Of a stretch of DNA of 5,188 nucleotides, positions 1 to 5,188 are shown in pieces. Both the position numbers and the translations under genes were made by a program. Origin of the DNA: Rhodobacterales bacterium UBA3089 (GTDB lineage Bacteria > Pseudomonadota > Alphaproteobacteria > Rhodobacterales > Rhodobacteraceae). The stretch spans positions 4,059 through 9,246 of the forward strand of contig DFBD01000168.1 in the NCBI GenBank assembly GCA_002367255.1, written 5' to 3'. Below the pieces are notes generated by a model. The model saw only the letters and a program-made list of their open reading frames with translations, searched no databases and was not told the DNA's origin. How positions within the stretch are numbered: position 1 is the stretch's first letter; every line of letters begins with the position of its first letter.

Positions 1-1586
1 TGATCCTTGCGGCGGCGTTTGTGTTACTTTTGAGGCCTGTTATCATTACGCTGAACCACTTGTTCCTAGAGCAAACGCTGGTGTCGAACCTGAATGTTCA
101 GGCCCAGTGGCGCTCGCATAAACAACTGTTGGGCCAATCGAGCGAGTTCTTCCAGAACGATTTCGCTGGTCGTCTGGCAAACCGCGTCATGCAGATGGGC
201 CCGGCGGTGGAAGACAGCACTTACATGGCGCTGGAAGGGATTTGGTATGCTGCCGTATATGTGCTGGGTGCAATCATTGTGCTGATGCAAATAGATATGC
301 GATTAGCTGCGCCAATGATCATTTGGTTGGCGGTTTATGTTGTTTTCGTGACGCGCATTGCGACACGGGTGGCGACGGTTTCCGAACGTATGACCGAGAC
401 GAAATCGCTGGTCACGGGGCGGATCGTTGATGCCTACACCAACATAGAAAGTGTAAAACTGTTTGCGCATGGCAAACGTGAGGAGGCTTACGTATTATCC
501 GCCATGAAGCGCCACCGGATCAGGTTCCAAAGGTTCTTGCGCCTGATGACGAAGCTGACGTTTAATCTGGCCAGTATGAACGGCTTCCTGATGGTTGGCG
601 TTATCGGGCCAGCGATTTGGCTGTGGACCAAGGGGCTGGTTTCGGTGGGCGAAGTTGCGGCGGCCTCGGCCTTAACAATTCGGCTAAATGGCATGACCGG
701 CTGGATCATGTGGGTAACTATCCGTTTGTTCGAACATGCGGGTGTGATCCGCGAAGGGCTACAGTCGCTGGCCGTGCCACAAGCGGTGACGGACAAACCG
801 AACGCGCCTGATCTGCATCTGACCAAAGGGAAGATCGAAGTCGCTGACCTTTCGCACCACTACGGCAAGGGCAAGGGTGGGCTGGACAGGATTAGCCTGA
901 CGATTAATCCGGGCGAAAAGATTGGTTTAGTTGGGCGCTCGGGTTCGGGCAAATCCAGTCTTGTGAACTTGTTGATGCGGTTCCGTGATGCGGAGCAAGG
1001 GCAGATTTTGATTGACGGGCAGTCGGTTTCTGAAGTGACGCAAGACAGTTTGCGCAACCAGATCGGGATGGTGACGCAAGACAGCAGTTTGCTGCATCGT
1101 TCGGTTAGGGCGAACATTCTTTATGGTAAACCGGACGCGAGTGATGCCGAGATGATCCAGGCCGCGAAACGAGCCGAGGCGCATGATTTTATCCTTGATT
1201 TGAAAGATTCCAAAGGCCGCACTGGATATGATGCCTTTGTGGGCGAGCGTGGTGTGAAACTGTCTGGCGGCCAGCGCCAGCGGATCGCAATTGGGCGCGT
1301 GATCCTGAAGGATGCGCCGATTCTGGTGCTGGACGAGGCGACGAGTGCTTTGGATAGCGAGGTCGAAGCAACGATTCAGCAAACGCTTTATGGCATGATG
1401 CAGGGCAAAACAGTGATCGCAATCGCGCACCGTCTGTCTACAATCGCGCAGATGGACCGGATTATTGTTCTGGATGCCGGGCGTGTGGTCGAGGAAGGCT
1501 CGCATAGCGAACTGCTGGCCCGTGATGGGCTGTACGCCAGCTTCTGGAACCGTCAGTCTGGCGGGTTTATCGGAGCGGATGAATGA
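1..1586 (+). CDS. ABC exporter half-transporter, fused permease and ATPase (5' end missing)
   Basis: Membrane exporter of the MsbA/multidrug ABC family; the substrate cannot be told from sequence. The reading frame is open to the left edge (first full codon at 3), so the start and roughly the first 70-80 residues are missing; 527 residues are visible. Hydrophobic segments encoded near 241-290, 304-351, 579-627 and 646-731 are the later helices of a six-helix membrane domain. The ATPase domain follows and is complete: Walker A GRSGSGKSS (933-959), Q-loop glutamine in IGMVTQD (1077), signature LSGGQ (1260-1274), Walker B ILVLDEA with catalytic glutamate (1320-1340), D-loop SALD, and H-loop histidine (1428). 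Every key ATPase residue is present, so the protein should be catalytically competent. It resembles one member of paired Rhodobacterales half-transporters (from memory). The stop codon overlaps an ATG (ATGA) that begins a degraded partner gene, so this subunit may now act as a homodimer or be orphaned (inference). Confidence 0.93.
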   Translation, partial: ILAAAFVLLLRPVIITLNHLFLEQTLVSNLNVQAQWRSHKQLLGQSSEFFQNDFAGRLANRVMQMGPAVEDSTYMALEGIWYAAVYVLGAIIVLMQIDMRLAAPMIIWLAVYVVFVTRIATRVATVSERMTETKSLVTGRIVDAYTNIESVKLFAHGKREEAYVLSAMKRHRIRFQRFLRLMTKLTFNLASMNGFLMVGVIGPAIWLWTKGLVSVGEVAAASALTIRLNGMTGWIMWVTIRLFEHAGVIREGLQSLAVPQAVTDKPNAPDLHLTKGKIEVADLSHHYGKGKGGLDRISLTINPGEKIGLVGRSGSGKSSLVNLLMRFRDAEQGQILIDGQSVSEVTQDSLRNQIGMVTQDSSLLHRSVRANILYGKPDASDAEMIQAAKRAEAHDFILDLKDSKGRTGYDAFVGERGVKLSGGQRQRIAIGRVILKDAPILVLDEATSALDSEVEATIQQTLYGMMQGKTVIAIAHRLSTIAQMDRIIVLDAGRVVEEGSHSELLARDGLYASFWNRQSGGFIGADE

Positions 1587-1661
1587 AATATCTCGAGAAC
1601 ATTTTTGACCCATTTGAACCAACAAATCGGATTGGTTACGCAGGACGGGCTACTATCGTCG
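1583..1661 (+). pseudogene. Relic of a second ABC half-transporter gene (start plus Q-loop fragment)
   Basis: An ATG at 1583 overlaps the stop of the upstream ABC gene. In that frame the DNA reads MKYLENIFDPFEP and then loses sense, ending at a stop at 1712-1714 (43 codons). The ENxxDPF pattern resembles the N-termini of Rhodobacterales ABC half-transporters (from memory). In another frame, codons 1614-1661 read LNQQIGLVTQDGLLSS, which matches the Q-loop of the intact upstream gene (LRNQIGMVTQDSSLL, from 1050) at 8 of the first 11 residues. The underlying DNA is only about three-quarters identical, mostly differing at third codon positions, so this is an older paralogue rather than a recent copy. 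The simplest reading is a partner gene that lost nearly all of its interior, joining the first dozen codons out of frame to the Q-loop region near 1614-1625. No Walker A, signature or Walker B motif remains, so no functional ATPase is encoded. The right boundary is uncertain. Confidence 0.6.
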
Positions 1662-1700
1662 AGGGTGGAATTATCCGTGACGAATCATGTCGAAAGCCGG

Positions 1701-1715
1701 ATCACCGGTGGTGAT
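1701..1715. repeat. Short inverted repeat (6-bp arms, 3-nt loop)
   Basis: ATCACC (1701-1706) and GGTGAT (1710-1715) are perfect inverted arms around a GGT loop, between the ABC relic and motB. No run of T follows, so this is not a standard intrinsic terminator. It may be chance or a leftover structure. Confidence 0.25.
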
Positions 1716-1762
1716 GGGAACAAAGGATACGGTGGCGGCTGGCTGAATTTAGCTTAATTTGT

Positions 1763-1778
1763 TGGCATTATGTTTGAC
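1763..1778 (+). promoter_or_regulatory. Weak sigma-54-like -24/-12 match upstream of motB
   Basis: TTGGCAT followed about ten bases after its GG by TTGAC resembles the sigma-54 pattern TGGCAC-N5-TTGCA. The GG of the -24 element is intact, but the usual GC of the -12 element reads GA. Sigma-54 promoters drive many flagellar operons in some Rhodobacterales such as Rhodobacter sphaeroides, which makes the site plausible in context. It remains a by-eye match with one key base wrong. About 60 bases of leader would separate it from the motB start. Confidence 0.2.
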
Positions 1779-1823
1779 TTAGTAACTAGCCGGTAATGAC
1801 CTGGCGTCTATTATCCTTTCAAC

Positions 1824-1830
1824 GAGAAGG
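1824..1830 (+). promoter_or_regulatory. Ribosome binding site of motB
   Basis: GAGAAGG lies 6 bases before the GTG at 1837, 3 bases before the GTG at 1834 and 15 bases before the in-frame ATG at 1846. The spacing favours the GTG at 1837 over its neighbours and decides the start used here. Confidence 0.6.
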
Positions 1831-1836
1831 GAAGTG

Positions 1837-2703
1837 GTGGGTCAAATGGCGGCGAAAAATGATAAAGCTCCTATAATTATTAAGCGGAAAAAGGTGATTA
1901 AAGGTGGCGGGCATCATGGCGGTGCCTGGAAGATTGCTTACGCTGATTTTGTGACAGCGATGATGGCGTTTTTCCTACTGATGTGGTTGATGAACGCGAC
2001 GACGGAAGCCCAACGCAAGGGTCTTGCGGATTATTTCAGTCCGACGATTCCTGTTTATAAAACTTCTGGCGGTGGTGATGGTGCTTTTGGTGGCGAGAAT
2101 ACGCTATCGCAGGAAATAATGACACAGAATGGTACGGGCGCGGCCGATATGCGGGCGTCGGATAGTGATAAAGCTGACGGAGATACTGGCGTCACGCCAT
2201 CCGATATCAGTGGCGGTGAAGAGGGTATTTTAGAACTGAAATTCACAGATATCGAAAATATGTTTCGGGGTGACAGCGGAGAGAGCACTGTAGCGGACGA
2301 CATGTTGAAACACATAAACACCCGCATCACAGACGAGGGGTTGATTATCGAAATTTTCGATCTGTCGTCATCACCATTGTTTGTGGCCAATACGAAAGAA
2401 CCAAGGGATAAACTACTCTTATTGCTGGATATGATTGCTGGTGTAATAGGAATTGTCAGCAACGATGTTGCGATTCTCGGGCACACAGACGAAATTATGT
2501 TGAACGGTGGCGACAAGTTTATTCTGTCCTCAGAGAGGGCACATTTGTCCCGACAGCGGTTGGTTAGTGCCGGTGTCTCTGATGCGCGAATCGCGCGAGT
2601 AACGGGATACGCAGACCGCTCGCCCAGCCAACCCCTTGCGGGCGTAATCCGAAATCGAAGAATCGAAATAATTTTATTACGCAGTGTATCTACGGACCGG
2701 TGA
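1837..2703 (+). CDS. motB: Flagellar motor stator protein MotB
   Basis: Inner-membrane stator subunit that pairs with MotA to form the ion channel driving flagellar rotation and anchors it to peptidoglycan. Numbered from the GTG at 1837 (288 residues): a basic cytoplasmic tail (KRKK), then GGGHHGGAWK, then a single membrane helix at about 36-53 containing the channel aspartate Asp37 in YADFVTAM. A glycine- and acid-rich linker follows. The OmpA-like peptidoglycan-binding domain spans about 160-280, with GHTD (215-218), LSSERA and RNRRIEI (272-278). The Asn usual before LSxxRA aligns with Lys227 here. The start is uncertain: GTG 1834, GTG 1837 and ATG 1846 are all in frame. GTG 1837 has the best Shine-Dalgarno spacing, while ATG 1846 gives MAAKNDKAP, a family-like N-terminus. 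It is the first gene of the flagellar block, 124 bases before flgE; motA is not in the window. Confidence 0.94.
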   Translation: MGQMAAKNDKAPIIIKRKKVIKGGGHHGGAWKIAYADFVTAMMAFFLLMWLMNATTEAQRKGLADYFSPTIPVYKTSGGGDGAFGGENTLSQEIMTQNGTGAADMRASDSDKADGDTGVTPSDISGGEEGILELKFTDIENMFRGDSGESTVADDMLKHINTRITDEGLIIEIFDLSSSPLFVANTKEPRDKLLLLLDMIAGVIGIVSNDVAILGHTDEIMLNGGDKFILSSERAHLSRQRLVSAGVSDARIARVTGYADRSPSQPLAGVIRNRRIEIILLRSVSTDR

Positions 2704-2796
2704 GTAATTCGATAAAATTTGACGTATTTTGGCGCGGCAGGGTGGTGAATAACGTTCCGCGTTTACCTGATGTTAAGAGGCCCGCAGGAATAGTTG

Positions 2797-2819
2797 TTCT
2801 GAAATGAAATAGTTCAGAA
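2797..2819 (+). promoter_or_regulatory. Hairpin covering the flgE ribosome binding site
   Basis: TTCTGAA (2797-2803) and TTCAGAA (2813-2819) are perfect 7-bp inverted arms around a 9-base loop. The right arm takes in the AGAA of the flgE Shine-Dalgarno sequence AGAAGG (2816-2821), so an mRNA hairpin would partly hide it. The arms are AT-rich, so the structure would be of only modest stability. A DNA-binding operator is another possibility. Confidence 0.4.
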
Positions 2820-2821
2820 GG
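2816..2821 (+). promoter_or_regulatory. Ribosome binding site of flgE
   Basis: AGAAGG ends 6 bases before the ATG at 2828, good spacing for translation initiation. Four of its bases lie inside the right arm of the inverted repeat at 2797-2819. Confidence 0.65.
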
Positions 2822-2827
2822 CTTATT

Positions 2828-4129
2828 ATGACAATATCTTCATCGTTGAATGCAGGCGTTACAGGTTTGAACGTCAATGCCAGCAAGCTGGCAACCATTG
2901 CTGATAATATCGCGAATTCGGGGACGTATGGATATAAACGTGCCGACGCGGATTTTTCATCAGTTGCTTTGGCGCAAAGCAAGGGGCGATATACGGCAGG
3001 CGGTGTGACGGTGGACATGTACCGAAACGTGACGGCGAAAGGATCGCTTACACCTACCTCGAACCCGATGGATATTGCGATTGCCGGGCGTGGAATGTTG
3101 CCAGTAACGCAAACGTCAGCTTTGGGGCAGACAAGCGGAACCTATCCGTTGATGATGACTACAACAGGTTCATTTACACCAGATAAAAACGGCATTCTGA
3201 CGTCGCAAAATGGTTTGGCATTAATGGGCTGGCCTGCGTTGGCTGATGGAACAATTCCTGTTCAACCAAGAGATAGCGCCGCTGGGCTGGAGCCGGTATT
3301 CGTGAACCTAAACCAATTCGCCGCAAGCCCAACCGACTTGATTGGCTTAGGTGTTAACCTTCCGGCAATTGCTACGGAAGCGGGTGCGTCCGGTGATCCT
3401 TATCAAATTTCGATGGAGTATTTTGATAATCTGGGCACAACGAAAACTATGACGGCAGTCTTTACGCCAATTATACCGGGCGCAGGGCAATCAAATACGT
3501 GGACGCTAGAAATCATCGATGACGCTACGGGGGCTTTACCGATTGCAGAATTCACAGTCGCCTTTAATGACACCCCAACCACAGGTGGGTCTGTGGCATC
3601 GATAACACCGGTGTTTGGTGGTACTTATGATCCGTTGACTGGTAATGTTTCGGTAGCTTTTGCAAGCGGCCCAGTTGAAATTGAGGTTGGGGAGCCTGGC
3701 GGGGCAGCCCGACTAACACAAATGTCTGCTGAATTTGTGCCTATATCACTGACTAAAAACGGTGCCCCGACGGGAAATTTAACGTCGGTAGAGATTGATG
3801 AAAATGGAATAGTCTCGGCCATTTATGACAGTGGGTTTACGCGCACCATTTATCAGGTTCCCGTTATCGACGTGCGTAACCCCAACGGTCTGAACGCCGA
3901 GAGCAACCAAGCGTTCACCCTCTCGCAAGCGAGCGGCCCGATGTATTTGTGGGATGCGGGTGCTGGCCCAACAGGATCGACAATCGGATATGCCCGCGAA
4001 GAATCAACGACAGACATCGCTGGCGAGCTAACCGCTTTGATCAAAACGCAACGGGCGTATTCCTCAAACGCAAAGATCATCCAGACCGTTGACGAGATGT
4101 TGCAAGAAACGACGAACATAAAACGCTAG
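2828..4129 (+). CDS. flgE: Flagellar hook protein FlgE
   Basis: Structural subunit of the flagellar hook, the curved universal joint between rod and filament, exported by the flagellar type III apparatus. The 433 residues have the expected layout. The N-terminal rod/hook helix includes SLNAGVTGLNVNASKLATIA and the signature DNIANSGTYGYKR (26-38). The hook-family turn NPMDIAIAGRGMLPV (79-93) has Met-Leu where this family commonly has Phe-Phe. A variable beta-rich middle forms the outer hook domains. The C-terminal coiled helix (392-433) contains ELTALIKTQRAYSSNAKII and DEMLQE. There is no Sec signal peptide, as expected for type III export. The ATG at 2828 has AGAAGG 6 bases upstream and leaves the N-terminal helix intact. 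flgK starts 16 bases after the stop. FlgG and FlgF share the same end motifs, but the length, the large middle region and the flgK neighbour favour FlgE. Confidence 0.93.
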   Translation: MTISSSLNAGVTGLNVNASKLATIADNIANSGTYGYKRADADFSSVALAQSKGRYTAGGVTVDMYRNVTAKGSLTPTSNPMDIAIAGRGMLPVTQTSALGQTSGTYPLMMTTTGSFTPDKNGILTSQNGLALMGWPALADGTIPVQPRDSAAGLEPVFVNLNQFAASPTDLIGLGVNLPAIATEAGASGDPYQISMEYFDNLGTTKTMTAVFTPIIPGAGQSNTWTLEIIDDATGALPIAEFTVAFNDTPTTGGSVASITPVFGGTYDPLTGNVSVAFASGPVEIEVGEPGGAARLTQMSAEFVPISLTKNGAPTGNLTSVEIDENGIVSAIYDSGFTRTIYQVPVIDVRNPNGLNAESNQAFTLSQASGPMYLWDAGAGPTGSTIGYAREESTTDIAGELTALIKTQRAYSSNAKIIQTVDEMLQETTNIKR

Positions 4130-4132
4130 ATT

Positions 4133-4139
4133 AAGGAGG
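4133..4139 (+). promoter_or_regulatory. Strong ribosome binding site of flgK
   Basis: AAGGAGG lies 6 bases before the ATG at 4146, directly after the flgE stop (4127-4129). It fixes the flgK start and supports translation from a shared flgE-flgK transcript. Confidence 0.85.
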
Positions 4140-4145
4140 CAGGCC

Positions 4146-5188
4146 ATGAGTATCTCAAACGCCATGAATAATGCATATTCCGGCCTGTCTGTAATGTCAC
4201 GATCGGCGGAAGTAGTATCCAACAACGTGTCAAACGCACTAACCGATGGGTACAGCCGTCAGCAAATTGAATATACGGCAACGGTTCTGGGCAGCCAAGG
4301 CAGGGGCGTCCAAATTGAAGGAATAACGCGAAGTGAAGATGTGTTGGCCACACGGTTACGGCTAAGTGCGGCAGCGGATTTGGCCAATACATCCGCCAAG
4401 TCAGATGCGCTGGCCAGATTGGCAGGCGCATTGGGTGAACCTGGGGACCCGGGGGCTTTAGCTGTGAAATATGCTACGTTTGAAGATGCACTGTCTATCG
4501 CGGCTAGTGCGCCGGATTCGGTGGCGCTTCAGCAGGGTATTTTGCTTAGTGCAAAGAGTCTCGCAACTACGTTGAATCAGATTTCAACCGAAGTTAGTCG
4601 CGTGCGTATTGATGCCGATGCGAGCATTGCAAAAGATGTGGATACAGTTAACGCCTCGTTAAAGCAGATTGAGTCCCTAAACTCGGAAATCAGAATGCTT
4701 TCAATGTCCGGGCGAAATATTTCTGCATTGGAAGACCAGCGGCAAATCGAAGTAAATCGCGTGAATGAAATTATTCCTATCAGGCAAACAATAACGGGCA
4801 ACGGCGAGATAGCGATTTTTTCAAAAGGCGGAGAGGTGTTGCTGAACGGCTCGGCAAGAACATTAGAATTTGCGCAAACACATCTGATTTCACCAAGCAT
4901 GACGCTAGCATCAGGGGCATTATCTGGCCTGTCAATCAACGGGAAACCAATCGATATCAGCACCTCCGGACGCGGAATTGCTGGAGGGTCATTGTCAGCG
5001 AATTTCCTGGTCCGAGACACAATTACAACTGATTTTCAAATTCGCTTAGATGCGCTTTCCGGCGATCTACTCGAGAGACTCCAAAACGCATCCGTCGATA
5101 CAACTTTGGCGGCTGGTGACGCTGGGCTCTTTACGGATGCGGGTGGTTTCTACAATTCGACAAACGAGATCGGGATTAGTGGCCGCAT
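4146..5188 (+). CDS. flgK: Flagellar hook-associated protein 1, FlgK (3' end missing)
   Basis: First hook-filament junction protein, exported by the flagellar type III system and placed on the finished hook so that FlgL and then flagellin can assemble. The frame opened by ATG 4146 has no stop before the window end, giving 347 visible codons of an expected total near 480 (from memory of Rhodobacterales FlgK). The N-terminal helix MSISNAMNNAYSGLSVMSRS continues into VVSNNVSNALTDGYSRQ, the axial-protein signature also seen in FlgE. A long helical region follows and includes the conserved ALEDQRQ (from about 194), then a beta-rich part with TLASGALSGLSING (from 253) and GLFTDAGGFY near the right edge. 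The C-terminal helix domain lies beyond the window. It is 16 bases downstream of flgE and shares its transcript. In related genomes flgL and flgI usually come next, though this cannot be seen here. Confidence 0.93.
   Translation, partial: MSISNAMNNAYSGLSVMSRSAEVVSNNVSNALTDGYSRQQIEYTATVLGSQGRGVQIEGITRSEDVLATRLRLSAAADLANTSAKSDALARLAGALGEPGDPGALAVKYATFEDALSIAASAPDSVALQQGILLSAKSLATTLNQISTEVSRVRIDADASIAKDVDTVNASLKQIESLNSEIRMLSMSGRNISALEDQRQIEVNRVNEIIPIRQTITGNGEIAIFSKGGEVLLNGSARTLEFAQTHLISPSMTLASGALSGLSINGKPIDISTSGRGIAGGSLSANFLVRDTITTDFQIRLDALSGDLLERLQNASVDTTLAAGDAGLFTDAGGFYNSTNEIGISGR

Noticed and set aside
1035..1084. 14-base perfect direct repeat GTGACGCAAGACAG at 1035 and 1071
   Set aside because: Both copies encode VTQDS in frame within the ABC ATPase, where the family normally has two similar VTQ strings around the Q-loop; not a mobile or regulatory repeat.
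927..1625. Long open frame on the - strand opposite the ABC gene (232 codons)
   Set aside because: It lies antisense to a clear ABC ATPase, has no recognisable domain and a composition typical of a shadow frame.
1652..1687. TIVEGGIIRDES in the 1583 frame as a fragment of an ABC C-terminal IVxxGG-I motif
   Set aside because: The similarity is short and loose and overlaps the stronger Q-loop match in another frame.
1662..1757. Continuation of the ABC frame past its stop to TAA at 1755, ending in a glycine-rich string
   Set aside because: Beyond the Q-loop fragment it matches nothing I recognise and has no start or Shine-Dalgarno of its own; treated as noncoding remnant.
1774..1799. TTGACT followed by TAATGA as a -35/-10 promoter for motB
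   Set aside because: The spacing is only 14 bases, too short for a standard sigma-70 promoter.
2719..2751. TTGACG as a -35 element before flgE
   Set aside because: No acceptable -10 sequence at 16-18 bases; the nearest AT-rich candidate is 21 or more bases away.
4126..5020. Two - strand open frames (4126-4431 and 4577-5020)
   Set aside because: Both lie opposite flgK, whose + strand frame runs unbroken with clear family motifs; these are shadows.

Overview
The window looks like chromosomal DNA of an alphaproteobacterium, most likely a marine Rhodobacterales (roseobacter-type) member of moderate GC content. This rests on the protein types, recognised from memory: an ABC exporter half of the paired Rhodobacterales type, an alphaproteobacterial MotB with a GHHGGAWK-YADF N-terminus, and hook genes in the order motB-flgE-flgK. 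No genus can be named from the sequence alone. All supported genes lie on the + strand.

Layout. Positions 1-1586 hold the 3' part of an ABC exporter gene (fused membrane domain and ATPase) whose beginning lies outside the window. Directly after it, from an ATG that overlaps its stop codon (ATGA, 1583-1586), is a decayed stretch of about 80 bases. It seems to be what remains of a second, partner ABC half-transporter gene: its first codons are joined out of frame to a Q-loop segment. The rest of the roughly 250-base gap (to about 1830) holds a small hairpin, a weak sigma-54-like match and a Shine-Dalgarno sequence, but no intact gene.

From 1837 the flagellar block begins. MotB (1837-2703) is the stator subunit that anchors the motor to peptidoglycan. 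FlgE (2828-4129) is the hook subunit. FlgK (4146 to the window end, 3' end missing) is the first hook-filament junction protein. FlgE and FlgK are exported through the flagellar type III apparatus and assemble in sequence outside the cell, while MotB works in the inner membrane with MotA, which is not in the window. flgE and flgK are 16 bases apart with a strong Shine-Dalgarno and are almost certainly co-transcribed. flgE is preceded by a 7-bp inverted repeat that covers most of its ribosome binding site.

No undescribed biological system is evident. The points worth a second look are the ABC gene relic at the junction with the flagellar block and the hairpin over the flgE ribosome binding site.
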